This document shows positions 36,362 to 44,079 of a stretch of 64,000 nt of DNA, one piece after another (position 1 is the stretch's first letter; every line of letters starts with the position of its first letter). The DNA is taken from the NCBI RefSeq assembly GCF_007752345.1, contig NZ_CP036299.1, positions 434,001 through 498,000 on the forward strand. Reading direction: 5' to 3'. This DNA comes from Planctopirus ephydatiae. Lineage in GTDB: Bacteria; Planctomycetota; Planctomycetia; Planctomycetales; Planctomycetaceae. Both the position numbers and the translations under genes were made by a program. Under the pieces are notes generated by a model. It was given only the letters and a program-made list of their open reading frames with translations, had not been told where the DNA came from and ran no database searches.

Positions 36362-36391
36362 GCATGCTTGCTCAGAGCCGCAAGCATGGCA
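36362..36391. repeat. dispersed palindromic element (copy 2)
   Basis: Reverse complement of the 3541-3570 element with one mismatch. It forms the same 9-bp stem-loop. A second CGCAAGCATGGCAC unit follows about 30 bases later. It lies between the cytochrome and dehydratase genes. Confidence 0.7.
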
Positions 36392-36460
36392 CGAAACATC
36401 AAAGTCGCAAGCATGGCACACAGGCGGTTCACGAACTGGTGATGTTCCTGTTGATCAAGA

Positions 36461-38557
36461 TCAGCAACTGCTTCGTCCATGCGTAGTGGCGAGCAGGTCT
36501 GTGCCGGATTCTGGATTTGAGGAGCCAGCCGCGGGGTTGCTGCTGGAACTTCCTTCACCGGATAGGCTGCAGGGAGCAGTCCCCATGCGAGGTGCATTTG
36601 CGAGGGCGTTGACAATGGCGTCGACATCGTAGACACATCCTCCCCAGGTTCCGCCTCCTAACTGCTGCAATGCTGCCCAGAGCCTGGTGTCGGCCGGAAG
36701 TTCTGGGTCTGGAGCTAATTTCGGGTGAGGTGTACGCCCTGCTAGAATTCTAGCACCATGTTCGGCTATGAACGTGGCATCACCTTCGCCAATGAAGTTT
36801 ATACTTCCCGTCAAGTTCCGCGTATCGATCCGTACTTCGATGAGATCATTATCGCGGAGTTTCCCAATCGGGCCACCCGCGAGAGCTTCCGGGCCGACGT
36901 GACCAATGCAGGCCCCCGTCGAGACTCCCGAAAAGCGGGCATCAGTGATCAAAGTCACCTCTTTTCCAAAGGGGAGATATCTGAGGCTGGAAGTGATCTG
37001 ATAAGTTTCTTCCATTCCACAGCCCAAGGGCCCACGCCCGGCAAGAATGAGAATATCTCCTGCCTGGACTGCGGGTTGAGACTGGCCTTTGACCGCACGA
37101 ATCGCTTCCCGTTCCGTCGCAAAAAACCGCACACGGCCGATCTTGTGATAGACACCATTCGCATCCAATGTGGATTTGTCGATCGAAGTGGCTTTAACCA
37201 CAGAACCTTCGGGGGCAATGTTCCCGCGAGGGAAGCAGACAGTACTGGTCAATCCACGAGCCTTCGCCAGAGCGGGAGGCATCACCACGTCATCGGGATC
37301 GACACCATCCCGCTCACGCAATACTTGACGGACGCATTCACGACGTTCACTCTTTTCCCACCATTCGAGAACATCGCCGAGCGGTTTGCCAGTGGCTGTG
37401 AGTGCATTGAGCCGCAACAGACCCAAAGCACGCAAATGGAGCATGAGTTCCGGAACACCACCAGCCAGGAAGAATCGCACAGTGGGGTGACCTACGGGCC
37501 CATTCGGAAGGCAATCCACCAACCTGGGTGTCGCGAGGTTGATGCGGTTCCACTCTTCGACCTGGGGCCGCTCAAGACCGGCAGCAAAGGCGATAGCCGG
37601 GATATGCAGCAGCAGGTTCGTCGAGCCACCGCAGGCTGCATGCACGACCATCGCATTATGGAGCGAATCGGCGGTGAGGATCTTGTTCATCGATAGACCC
37701 GTCAGCCGCTGGGTCACGACAGCTCTGGCTGAACGGACGGCAATATCCAACCAGATCGGCTGGCCAGAGGGTGCCAGAGCGGCATGTGGTAAAGACATTC
37801 CTAACGCTTCAGCCACAACTTGCGACGTGGCGGCTGTCCCGAGAAACTGGCAACCACCACCTGCTGAACCACAGGCGCGGCAGCCTGCTTCGGCAGCATG
37901 TTCCAGCGAGATTTCGCCTTTGGCATAACGGGCACCGATACTCTGGACTTTCCCGGTATCTTCGCCCGAAACAGGAGGCAAAGTGACTCCGCCAGGGACA
38001 ATGACACACGGCAGATCGTGCATCGATGCCAGTGCCATCATCATGGCCGGAAGGCCTTTATCGCACGTCGCAACACCCACAACACCTTCTCGGACAGGAA
38101 GTGATCGAATCAACCGGCGGAGCACAATGGCTGCGTCATTCCGATAGGGCAGGCTGTCCATCATCCCCGTTGTGCCCTGGGTACGGCCGTCACAAGGATC
38201 GCTGACATATCCGGCAAACGGCAATCCCTCCAGACGATCGATTTCTTCGGCGGCAGCACGCATCAACAGGCCAACTTCGTAATGGCCCGTGTGATAACCC
38301 AGAGCAATGGGGCGACCATCTTCGCCACGAATACCACCTTGCGTACTGAGAATGAGGTATTGCGGCCTCAAGACTTCGGCCACTGGCCAGCCCATGCCGG
38401 CATTTTGAGTGAGACCAAACAGATCGCCACTGGGAGCATTTCTCAGCAGTTCGTCGGTGAGTGGCAAAGCACCTTGCGGGCCGGGGCCACGAGTTTCAAT
38501 CTGCCAGAGATCAGGAGTCTGTGAATCGACAAGACTTTCAAAGGTCGCCGGTTGCAT
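36461..38557 (-). CDS. D-xylonate dehydratase (YjhG/YagF family of IlvD/Edd)
   Basis: A roughly 698-residue IlvD/Edd-family dehydratase that should convert D-xylonate to 2-dehydro-3-deoxy-D-xylonate. It matches E. coli YjhG/YagF throughout: [72 protein letters not shown], the cysteine-rich [23 protein letters not shown] that holds the Fe-S cluster, and [31 protein letters not shown]. The ATG at 38557 best aligns with the family; 38581 is an alternative. The last 40 or so residues ([15 protein letters not shown]...) form an extra polar tail. No xylose pathway gene is adjacent. Confidence 0.92.
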   Translation of the reverse strand: MQPATFESLVDSQTPDLWQIETRGPGPQGALPLTDELLRNAPSGDLFGLTQNAGMGWPVAEVLRPQYLILSTQGGIRGEDGRPIALGYHTGHYEVGLLMRAAAEEIDRLEGLPFAGYVSDPCDGRTQGTTGMMDSLPYRNDAAIVLRRLIRSLPVREGVVGVATCDKGLPAMMMALASMHDLPCVIVPGGVTLPPVSGEDTGKVQSIGARYAKGEISLEHAAEAGCRACGSAGGGCQFLGTAATSQVVAEALGMSLPHAALAPSGQPIWLDIAVRSARAVVTQRLTGLSMNKILTADSLHNAMVVHAACGGSTNLLLHIPAIAFAAGLERPQVEEWNRINLATPRLVDCLPNGPVGHPTVRFFLAGGVPELMLHLRALGLLRLNALTATGKPLGDVLEWWEKSERRECVRQVLRERDGVDPDDVVMPPALAKARGLTSTVCFPRGNIAPEGSVVKATSIDKSTLDANGVYHKIGRVRFFATEREAIRAVKGQSQPAVQAGDILILAGRGPLGCGMEETYQITSSLRYLPFGKEVTLITDARFSGVSTGACIGHVGPEALAGGPIGKLRDNDLIEVRIDTRNLTGSINFIGEGDATFIAEHGARILAGRTPHPKLAPDPELPADTRLWAALQQLGGGTWGGCVYDVDAIVNALANAPRMGTAPCSLSGEGSSSSNPAAGSSNPESGTDLLATTHGRSSC

Positions 38558-38730
38558 TGCGAGGCTTTCCCGATGATTCATTCCACGCGGAGTTCGAACG
38601 AGCCAACGTCAGCGTGCAGAATCGAAATCAACACCAGCAAAGCATCAACTGACGGCTTGCGAAATATGTTAGCACAAAGACGGAGTGGGTGCGTGAGATC
38701 AACCCATCCAGAGGAAACCAGGGCAGGTCG

Positions 38731-40488
38731 TCAGGCCTCAATCACCAGATGGCTGCAAGCACGGGCCTGGCAGGGGAGGATATGGCCTTGTGCTCGTTCC
38801 TGCGGCGAAAGAGCTTCCTGGACATCCATCACCACTTCGCCACTGACGAGTCGAACTCGGCACTGGCCACAAACACCCGAGCGGCAGTCGTAGGGCCAGT
38901 CGAGTCCAGCCGCTTCAGCCGCTTCGAGCAGATTGTTGTAGCCGCCTAAATCAATGGTTTGCCGGGACGATTGCAACGTGGCTTGATAATCGCCCGAAGT
39001 TGCGGAGTGTGTGGCAAGTTGGTTTGAGATGGTCGCTGCGGAATTGGCTGGAGACTCCACAGGCAGAATCTCAGTCGCCTCTTTTTGTGCTGCTGGAGAG
39101 ACGAAGGCTTCGGTAAAGATCTGCTCGGCAGGTACTCCAAGTTCTGCCAGAAGCTCACGGGTGGCATCCATCATGGCGTCGGGGCCGCAGAGAAAGACCT
39201 GGCGCTGGGGCCAATCCTGTAAGCATTCGCGAAGCCACGAGGTGTTGATGCGTCCCTCACCTCGCCGCCAGCCATCCGGCACCATCCAATCATCCATCTC
39301 TGGAGATCGCGTTAATGTGACCGCCACATGGAGATTGGGAAATCGTCGGGCAAGATGTCGCAATTCATCGTAAAAGATCAAATCTTTAGGTGAACGATCG
39401 ACAACAAGAAAGTGGATTTCGCCGGCCCAGCAGGTATCGGTGAGGTAACGAGTCATCGACATGAGAGGTGTAATTCCCACACCACCCGAGATGAAAACCA
39501 CGTTGTTTGCCTGGCGACCATTAAAGAAGAACTTCCCTCCTGGTGCCGAGATGGAAACGAGATCCTCTTCTTGCAGGTGATCGTGCAGATACCGCGAGAC
39601 GAGGCCATGTTCCTCCCGTTTGACAGAAATTTCGCAATAGCTCGATTGGCTGGGGGATGATGCGATCGTATACGAGCGACTGATGAACTTTCCGTCGATG
39701 AGTACTTTCAATGTCAGGTACTGTCCGGGTTCAAAGGTAAACGGCAGATCGTTGCCATGGGGAGCCACGAAGCGAAACGTCTTCACAAGAGAAGTTTCAT
39801 GAAAAATGCGTGCCAGCTTGAGCTCTCCCGTCCAGAACTTCGGACGACCGGTCGGGATGGCTGGTGATTTGACGGAGGGGTGGACGGGTGAATGCGAACC
39901 CGAAGTTCTCAACAGTTTTTTCAACGGAACTCGCATCAACAGAAAGGCGCCCAGCACGACGGCAAAGGCGAGGGGCTGGCGAATATCGGCTTTCACCTGC
40001 ATGAAGTAATGGAGCACTGCCAGTGCTCCCACCAGGTACGCCAGGCGATGCAAGAGTTTCCAGCGCTTACCACCGATTCTATTAATCATGGCGTTTGTGG
40101 AAGTGACGGCCAGAGGGATCATGAGCATCAGTGCCGTCATGCCGACCAGAAGAAACCTTCGTTTCGTAATTTCGTCGAAGGTACTCGACAGGCTCAGAGC
40201 GCGATCAAATCCAAAGTAGATTCCGAAGTGAATGGCAGCATAGAAGAAGCCAAACAGCCCCAGAATGCGACGAAAGGCGACTGGTGTCGTCCAACCGGTA
40301 ACGATTCGAAGTGGCGTCACTGCGAGGGACGTCATAATGAACAACAGTGAGACATAGCCTGTTGTATGAATGGCCTGACTGATGGCGTTGCCACCAGTTT
40401 TGCCCTGTAACGCATCCCATCCCAGAAGTGCAAGGGGGATGAGACCATTAATAATCAGCAGCAGCTTCCAGAACTGAATCTCACTCAC
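38731..40488 (-). CDS. MsrQ-ferredoxin reductase-[2Fe-2S] ferredoxin fusion
   Basis: A 585-residue fusion. Residues about 1-195 are the MsrQ/YedZ haem b membrane domain (ferric-reductase-like; helices such as TTGYVSLLFIMTSLAVTPL, FGFFYAAIHFGIYFGF and HRLAYLVGALAVLHYFMQ, with His pairs). About 215-450 is a ferredoxin-NADP reductase module with FAD motif RSYTIASSP and NAD(P) motif GGVGITPLMSM. After a Ser/Thr/Ala-rich linker comes a plant-type [2Fe-2S] domain with DCRSGVCGQC (about 534-542) and a last Cys in LPCQ. The GTG at 40488 has GGAAGG seven bases upstream; the longer TTG frame is less likely. It follows MsrP and should carry electrons from NAD(P)H to it. Confidence 0.93.
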   Translation of the reverse strand: MSEIQFWKLLLIINGLIPLALLGWDALQGKTGGNAISQAIHTTGYVSLLFIMTSLAVTPLRIVTGWTTPVAFRRILGLFGFFYAAIHFGIYFGFDRALSLSSTFDEITKRRFLLVGMTALMLMIPLAVTSTNAMINRIGGKRWKLLHRLAYLVGALAVLHYFMQVKADIRQPLAFAVVLGAFLLMRVPLKKLLRTSGSHSPVHPSVKSPAIPTGRPKFWTGELKLARIFHETSLVKTFRFVAPHGNDLPFTFEPGQYLTLKVLIDGKFISRSYTIASSPSQSSYCEISVKREEHGLVSRYLHDHLQEEDLVSISAPGGKFFFNGRQANNVVFISGGVGITPLMSMTRYLTDTCWAGEIHFLVVDRSPKDLIFYDELRHLARRFPNLHVAVTLTRSPEMDDWMVPDGWRRGEGRINTSWLRECLQDWPQRQVFLCGPDAMMDATRELLAELGVPAEQIFTEAFVSPAAQKEATEILPVESPANSAATISNQLATHSATSGDYQATLQSSRQTIDLGGYNNLLEAAEAAGLDWPYDCRSGVCGQCRVRLVSGEVVMDVQEALSPQERAQGHILPCQARACSHLVIEA

Positions 40489-40608
40489 GCGGTGGCCTTC
40501 CCGAGATGCATGGATTAACGCGGACAATTCAATTCCGTCTTCGAAGCCAACGGAAAGTTGCCCTGGTGGCTGCTCCTGAGAGGCGGCCCCCCAACCGGCG
40601 GACAGGGA

Positions 40609-41595
40609 TCAGTAGAATTTTCGCAGATTCATTCCTGTATAAAGTGAAGCCACCTGCTCTTCATAACCGTTGAACATGAGTGTTTTGCGACGCCCGAGTT
40701 CGCCAATACGCTGTTCAGTCGCCTGGCTCCAGCGGGGATGATCGACTTCCGGATTCACATTCGCGAAGAAACCGTATTCGTGAGGTGCGAAACGATTCCA
40801 ACTGGTGGGTGGTTCTTCGGCCACCAGCGAAATCTTGACGATTGATTTGATGCCTTTGAAACCGTACTTCCAGGGGACAACCAGCCGCACAGGAGCCCCA
40901 TCCTGGGGTGGCAATTCTTTGCCATACAGCCCTGTCGCGAGCAGTGTCAAAGGATGCATGGCTTCGTCGAGCCTCAAACCTTCGACATAGGGCCAGTCGA
41001 GAACAGGCGAGGCCTGTCCCGGCATGCGGACAGGATCGAACAATGTTTCGAACGCCACAAATTTGGCGGCAGATTTGGGCTGAACGGCTTCAAGAATTCG
41101 GGCTAAGGGAATCCCGGCCCAGGGAATAACCATTGACCAGGCTTCGACGCAGCGCATGCGATAGATGCGTTCTTCGGGTGAGCTGAGTGCTTTCAGCGAA
41201 TCCATTGTGAAAGTGGTGGGTTTATCGACCAACCCGCCGACTTCGATTTTCCAGCCCTCGGTTTTGAAGTTTGCAGCAGCTCTGGCCACCCCTTCTTTCG
41301 AGGTCGTGAATTCGTAGAAGTTATTGTAATTGATAATGTCAATCTCAGGGGTTAAGGGTTCATCAACCTTGAATCCCTGGCTGGCCAGATTGGCATCCGT
41401 ATCAGCAGGACGTACCAGCCCCTCAATGGCTGCAGTATTGGCCTCTTTCTGGGCTGGCTGTTTGAAGGCACGATAGAGACCAATGGTGGCACCGACAGTG
41501 CCTAATGCAATGGCTGCCCGCATGATCTGCCGGCGATTGAAATAGAGTTCAGGCGGTGTGATTTCCGCATCAGAGATCTTTGGATCCGTGGACAT
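40609..41595 (-). CDS. msrP: MsrP (YedY) periplasmic methionine sulfoxide reductase, molybdopterin subunit
   Basis: A 328-residue Tat-exported molybdoenzyme of the sulfite-oxidase fold that reduces methionine sulfoxide in envelope proteins. The twin-arginine signal is NRRQIMRAAIALGTVGATIGL. The Mo-ligating cysteine is Cys149 in MRCVEAWSM. Further signatures are YNNFYEFTTSKE, GLRLDEAMHPLTLLATGLYGKELPPQDGAPVRLVVPWKYGFKGIKSIVKI, SWN and the C-terminal LFNGY-like segment, all as in YedY. The ATG at 41595 follows AGGTGGGA (an in-frame GTG at 41601 is possible). It sits between a Met-rich lipoprotein (60 bases upstream) and the MsrQ fusion. Confidence 0.95.
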   Translation of the reverse strand: MSTDPKISDAEITPPELYFNRRQIMRAAIALGTVGATIGLYRAFKQPAQKEANTAAIEGLVRPADTDANLASQGFKVDEPLTPEIDIINYNNFYEFTTSKEGVARAAANFKTEGWKIEVGGLVDKPTTFTMDSLKALSSPEERIYRMRCVEAWSMVIPWAGIPLARILEAVQPKSAAKFVAFETLFDPVRMPGQASPVLDWPYVEGLRLDEAMHPLTLLATGLYGKELPPQDGAPVRLVVPWKYGFKGIKSIVKISLVAEEPPTSWNRFAPHEYGFFANVNPEVDHPRWSQATEQRIGELGRRKTLMFNGYEEQVASLYTGMNLRKFY

Positions 41596-41655
41596 TCCCA
41601 CCTCACTCTCGACGTTACAAAAGACGAATGTGGGCCAGTACTGACAGCCGGAAGC

Positions 41656-41958
41656 TTACTTCTTCTCGCCGGCCGTATCTGGTGCCATCATCGCGGGAGG
41701 TTTCATCTTATCATCACTTTTCATGGCTGGTGCCATCATACCATCTGACATTTTGGGATCTGCCATCATCTTTTCGCCAGCCATTTTTTCGCCGGCCATC
41801 ATGCCATCATTCATCTTCGGCTCACTCATCATGGGAGCCATGGCAGCACCACTCCCTCCTGCGGGGGCAGAACTTGTGGTTGAGGCTGCTTGACCACAAC
41901 CAACCACCAGACCCATTAAACCTGCGCTTGCCCACATCCAGACGGTGCGACGATGCAT
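41656..41958 (-). CDS. methionine-rich lipoprotein (MrpX-like)
   Basis: A 100-residue lipoprotein. The signal peptide MHRRTVWMWASAGLMGLVVG ends at the lipobox Cys21 (LVVGCG). The 80-residue mature part is low-complexity and contains 16 methionines, in repeats of the form EPKM, DGMM, GEKM and DPKM. GAGG precedes the ATG at 41958 by eight bases; the longer frame to 42054 lacks support. It is the first gene of an operon with MsrP and the MsrQ fusion. In Azospira a Met-rich periplasmic peptide (MrpX) encoded with YedY scavenges hypochlorite, and this protein is a likely membrane-anchored analogue. Metal binding by the methionines is an alternative. Confidence 0.85.
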   Translation of the reverse strand: MHRRTVWMWASAGLMGLVVGCGQAASTTSSAPAGGSGAAMAPMMSEPKMNDGMMAGEKMAGEKMMADPKMSDGMMAPAMKSDDKMKPPAMMAPDTAGEKK

Positions 41959-42249
41959 GTGATTTTCCTCAATACCGGGTGAGCTGGATGCGAAGGGAGA
42001 TTCTCGCAAGCTCACACCCGTTGCCATGAATTGGAATGGCCAGACAGGCCACATGACTGTTTAGAGCAGGCGGAATTGAGAAAGGTGACACGCAGTGCAA
42101 CGAATCTGACGAAATGCCGGTTCAACGTAGTCAACCGAGTTGAGGTCTCATGAAGTCTGCAGGTATCAGCAGGTGGCGATGCCTGCGTGCCTTTGGGAGG
42201 GGTGTTCAATTTTGCGGCCAGATGCATTTGCTGAGCCATAAAAGAGCGA

Positions 42250-42279
42250 GGGGTTGGAAATCTTTCGATTTCCAACCCC
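42250..42279 (-). terminator. strong intrinsic terminator of the structured RNA
   Basis: Perfect 13-bp stem GGGGTTGGAAATC / GATTTCCAACCCC with a GAAA tetraloop on the minus strand, followed by TCGCTCTTTTAT. The T-run is on the minus-strand side only, which sets the direction of transcription as leftward. Confidence 0.75.
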
Positions 42280-42410
42280 GAGGCTCGTGCGATACCCCTA
42301 TTGAGTGTTCTTAGTGGAATTCGGAATCACGAAGAATCGAATTCGCAGAACGTTCTCTAAGGATGTGGCCGCTACGAGACGGTGGCTCTAAGCCAGTCCG
42401 TCGACTGTCA

Positions 42411-42455
42411 CTAGGATTTGCCACCTCGCTGGCGACTAGAACTAAGACAATTCAA
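42411..42455 (-). CDS. possible 14-residue leader peptide
   Basis: A TTG at 42455 lies seven bases after a perfect GGAGG (42467-42463) and opens a 14-codon frame ending in TAG, with the sequence (M)NCLSSSRQRGGKS. The frame overlaps the first stems of the structured RNA. It could be an attenuator-type leader peptide. The strong Shine-Dalgarno sequence is the only support, and it may be chance. Confidence 0.2.
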   Translation of the reverse strand: MNCLSSSRQRGGKS

Positions 42456-42748
42456 ACGACCACCTCCTTTCTACAGTTTATAGATCGTCCGCCGGATTCG
42501 ATCGGGGTCACCTCCGATCACATCTCCAGCCGGTCTACCGTCGCACTACGTTTGTGCGAACTGTCGGGATTATTTACTGAGTTTTGAACAACGGCAAGAG
42601 CGTTTTAGCGAAGGAATCGCGAATTTTTGATTTTGATCGCCTCTCTGGCCGCACTTTTCTCAGTGACAATCCTGAGAGACTCAGTTGCTTTGGGCTCTGT
42701 TCACCGAAGATAATTCAAAAACAATTAAAGGTTTGGCAGGTAACAGAA

Positions 42749-43837
42749 GTGACGAATCCTTCGGCTGATCGCCGTGATTTTCTAACAGGTCGGCTGGCAC
42801 AACAGATTGCTGCTGAAGCTGCTCTCCGATCTACTGATTCGCCGAGTACAGAAACGCCAACTCGGGGGCCAGTGCTTCTGCTACAAACCACAGCGATGGC
42901 CTGCCATTTCGATGTGATCCTGAATCCTGATGGCCCGGCCCGGCAAGTGGAGGCCGCTTCTGAGGCACTGGATCTGGTGCATCAGCTTGAAGCGATGATG
43001 ACGATCTATCGTCCCGAAGCCGAGCTGGCGATCATTAATCAAACGGCAGCGCTTGAGCCTGTCGAAGTCAGCGGTGAACTGCTCGACTTGTTGATTGAAG
43101 TGCGGGATCTGGTCGCGAAAACGGAAGGGGCGTTTGATCCCACCACCGGGCCACTGATTGCCGTCTGGAGAACAGCTCGGAAGGAAGGTCGTCTGCCGAG
43201 TACGGCTGAACTGGAAGCTGCGCGGCAACTGACGGGCATGGACCAGATTCAGTTGGATGTGGCGTCAAAAACGGTGCGATATCGCCAGCCAGGTGTGGAA
43301 TTAAATCTGGGTGCCATTGGTAAAGGATATGCCGTTGATTGTGCCGGGAGGCATTTGAGCTCGCGCGGGATCGACCATTGGCTGGTGCATGGTGGAAAAA
43401 GCAGTGTTCTGGCCGCGGGAGACCATGCAGGGCATGGCGGCTGGCCTGTCGGATTGCGCGATCCTCTGCTGCCGCAACATTCGTGGGGCACGATTTTATT
43501 GAAAAATCAGGCCTTGGGGACCAGCGGAACAGCCGCACAGGGGTTTCGAGTCGGTGGACGGCGGTATGGTCATATTCTGGATCCTCGGACGGGCTGGCCG
43601 GTCGAAAATGTCCTTTCTGTCAGCGTATTAACGGCACGAGCGGCCTTGGCAGACGCACTTTCCACGGCTTTTTTCGTGCTGGGGGTCGAAAAGACTCGAC
43701 GTCTCTGTGATAATTCAACAGATGTCGGTGTGTTGTTGTTTACCCAGTCCAGTCGTCAAATGGCTGCGGAAGCCACAATCATCAACGTCCCTCCAGAGAT
43801 TCTTTACCCTGCCCGCTCACCTGCCGCCTCATTCTGA
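42749..43837 (+). CDS. apbE: FAD:protein FMN transferase
   Basis: A 362-residue ApbE-family protein that attaches FMN to Thr/Ser residues of redox proteins. Signatures are TTAMACHFDVIL near the start, EGAFDPTTGPLIAVWR, VELNLGAIGKGYAVD, WLVHGGKSSVLAAG and the metal-site GTSGTAAQGFRVGGRRYGHILDPRTGWP. The GTG at 42749 is chosen, with AGG about nine bases upstream; this gives a short RRDFLTG N-terminus of Tat-like type without a clear hydrophobic core. No flavinylation motif (DxxSGAT) was found in the adjacent Msr proteins. The target is unknown. Confidence 0.9.
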   Translation: MTNPSADRRDFLTGRLAQQIAAEAALRSTDSPSTETPTRGPVLLLQTTAMACHFDVILNPDGPARQVEAASEALDLVHQLEAMMTIYRPEAELAIINQTAALEPVEVSGELLDLLIEVRDLVAKTEGAFDPTTGPLIAVWRTARKEGRLPSTAELEAARQLTGMDQIQLDVASKTVRYRQPGVELNLGAIGKGYAVDCAGRHLSSRGIDHWLVHGGKSSVLAAGDHAGHGGWPVGLRDPLLPQHSWGTILLKNQALGTSGTAAQGFRVGGRRYGHILDPRTGWPVENVLSVSVLTARAALADALSTAFFVLGVEKTRRLCDNSTDVGVLLFTQSSRQMAAEATIINVPPEILYPARSPAASF

Positions 43838-44079
43838 GCTGATGGATTGAGTTCTCTGGATACTCCCAAGCTGGTTTGATGATGATCACTTTTTCGCAGT
43901 GGTCAGAGTGATCGAGCATGCCGTGGGTTTGGCCTGATTCTGTTATAACCCTAAGATTTTCATCTGAGAGAAAGGCTTTGATTGCCGAGGCTGTGATTCT
44001 GCTTCAATTGAGATTAATCAGTGTGAGATTGATCAGTGGCAGATCCAGTTCCAGTAAGTTGAAGTCATGAGGTTAGAGA

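Larger units (their letters stand above)
42241..42470 (-). ncRNA. candidate structured small RNA or leader with intrinsic terminator
   Basis: On the minus strand a TATAAA box (42482-42477) is followed by an AAAGGAGGTG sequence (42470-42461) and a region of dense complementarity. An outer stem joins TCTTAGT (42447-42441) to ACTAAGA (42315-42309). Inside are GGTGGC/GCCACC, CAGTC-GACG-GACTG and GAATTCG/CGAATTC stems. A perfect 13-bp terminator with a GAAA loop follows (42279-42250), then TCGCTCTTTT. No tRNA, tmRNA, RNase P or SRP motif fits. It may be an independent sRNA or the leader of the Met-rich lipoprotein operon about 290 bases downstream. Confidence 0.5.
41959..42748. other. long divergent intergenic region
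   Basis: About 790 bases between the Met-rich lipoprotein (leftward) and ApbE (rightward). It contains the structured RNA candidate at 42241-42470. The remainder holds no recognised gene. The frames reaching back to 42363 and 42584 lack supporting features. Confidence 0.6.

Noticed and set aside
36328-36636. 103-codon N-terminal extension of the di-haem cytochrome
   Set aside because: It overlaps the 3' end of the dehydratase gene and precedes a complete signal peptide beginning at 36327.
36758-37696. 312-codon frame antisense to the xylonate dehydratase gene
   Set aside because: The sense strand encodes a full-length, motif-complete dehydratase. The antisense product is low in hydrophobic order and matches nothing.
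41959-42054. 32-codon N-terminal extension of the Met-rich lipoprotein
   Set aside because: The ATG at 41958 has a good ribosome-binding site and starts a perfect lipoprotein signal peptide.
42309-42447. tRNA or tmRNA
   Set aside because: A T-loop-like TTCGATTC occurs on the minus strand, but the loop is one base too long and there is no matching acceptor stem, anticodon arm or CCA end.
42461-42473. CACCTCCTTTCTA, which looks like the 3' end of 16S rRNA
   Set aside because: Nothing upstream on the plus strand resembles 16S rRNA. The match reflects a strong Shine-Dalgarno sequence on the minus strand.
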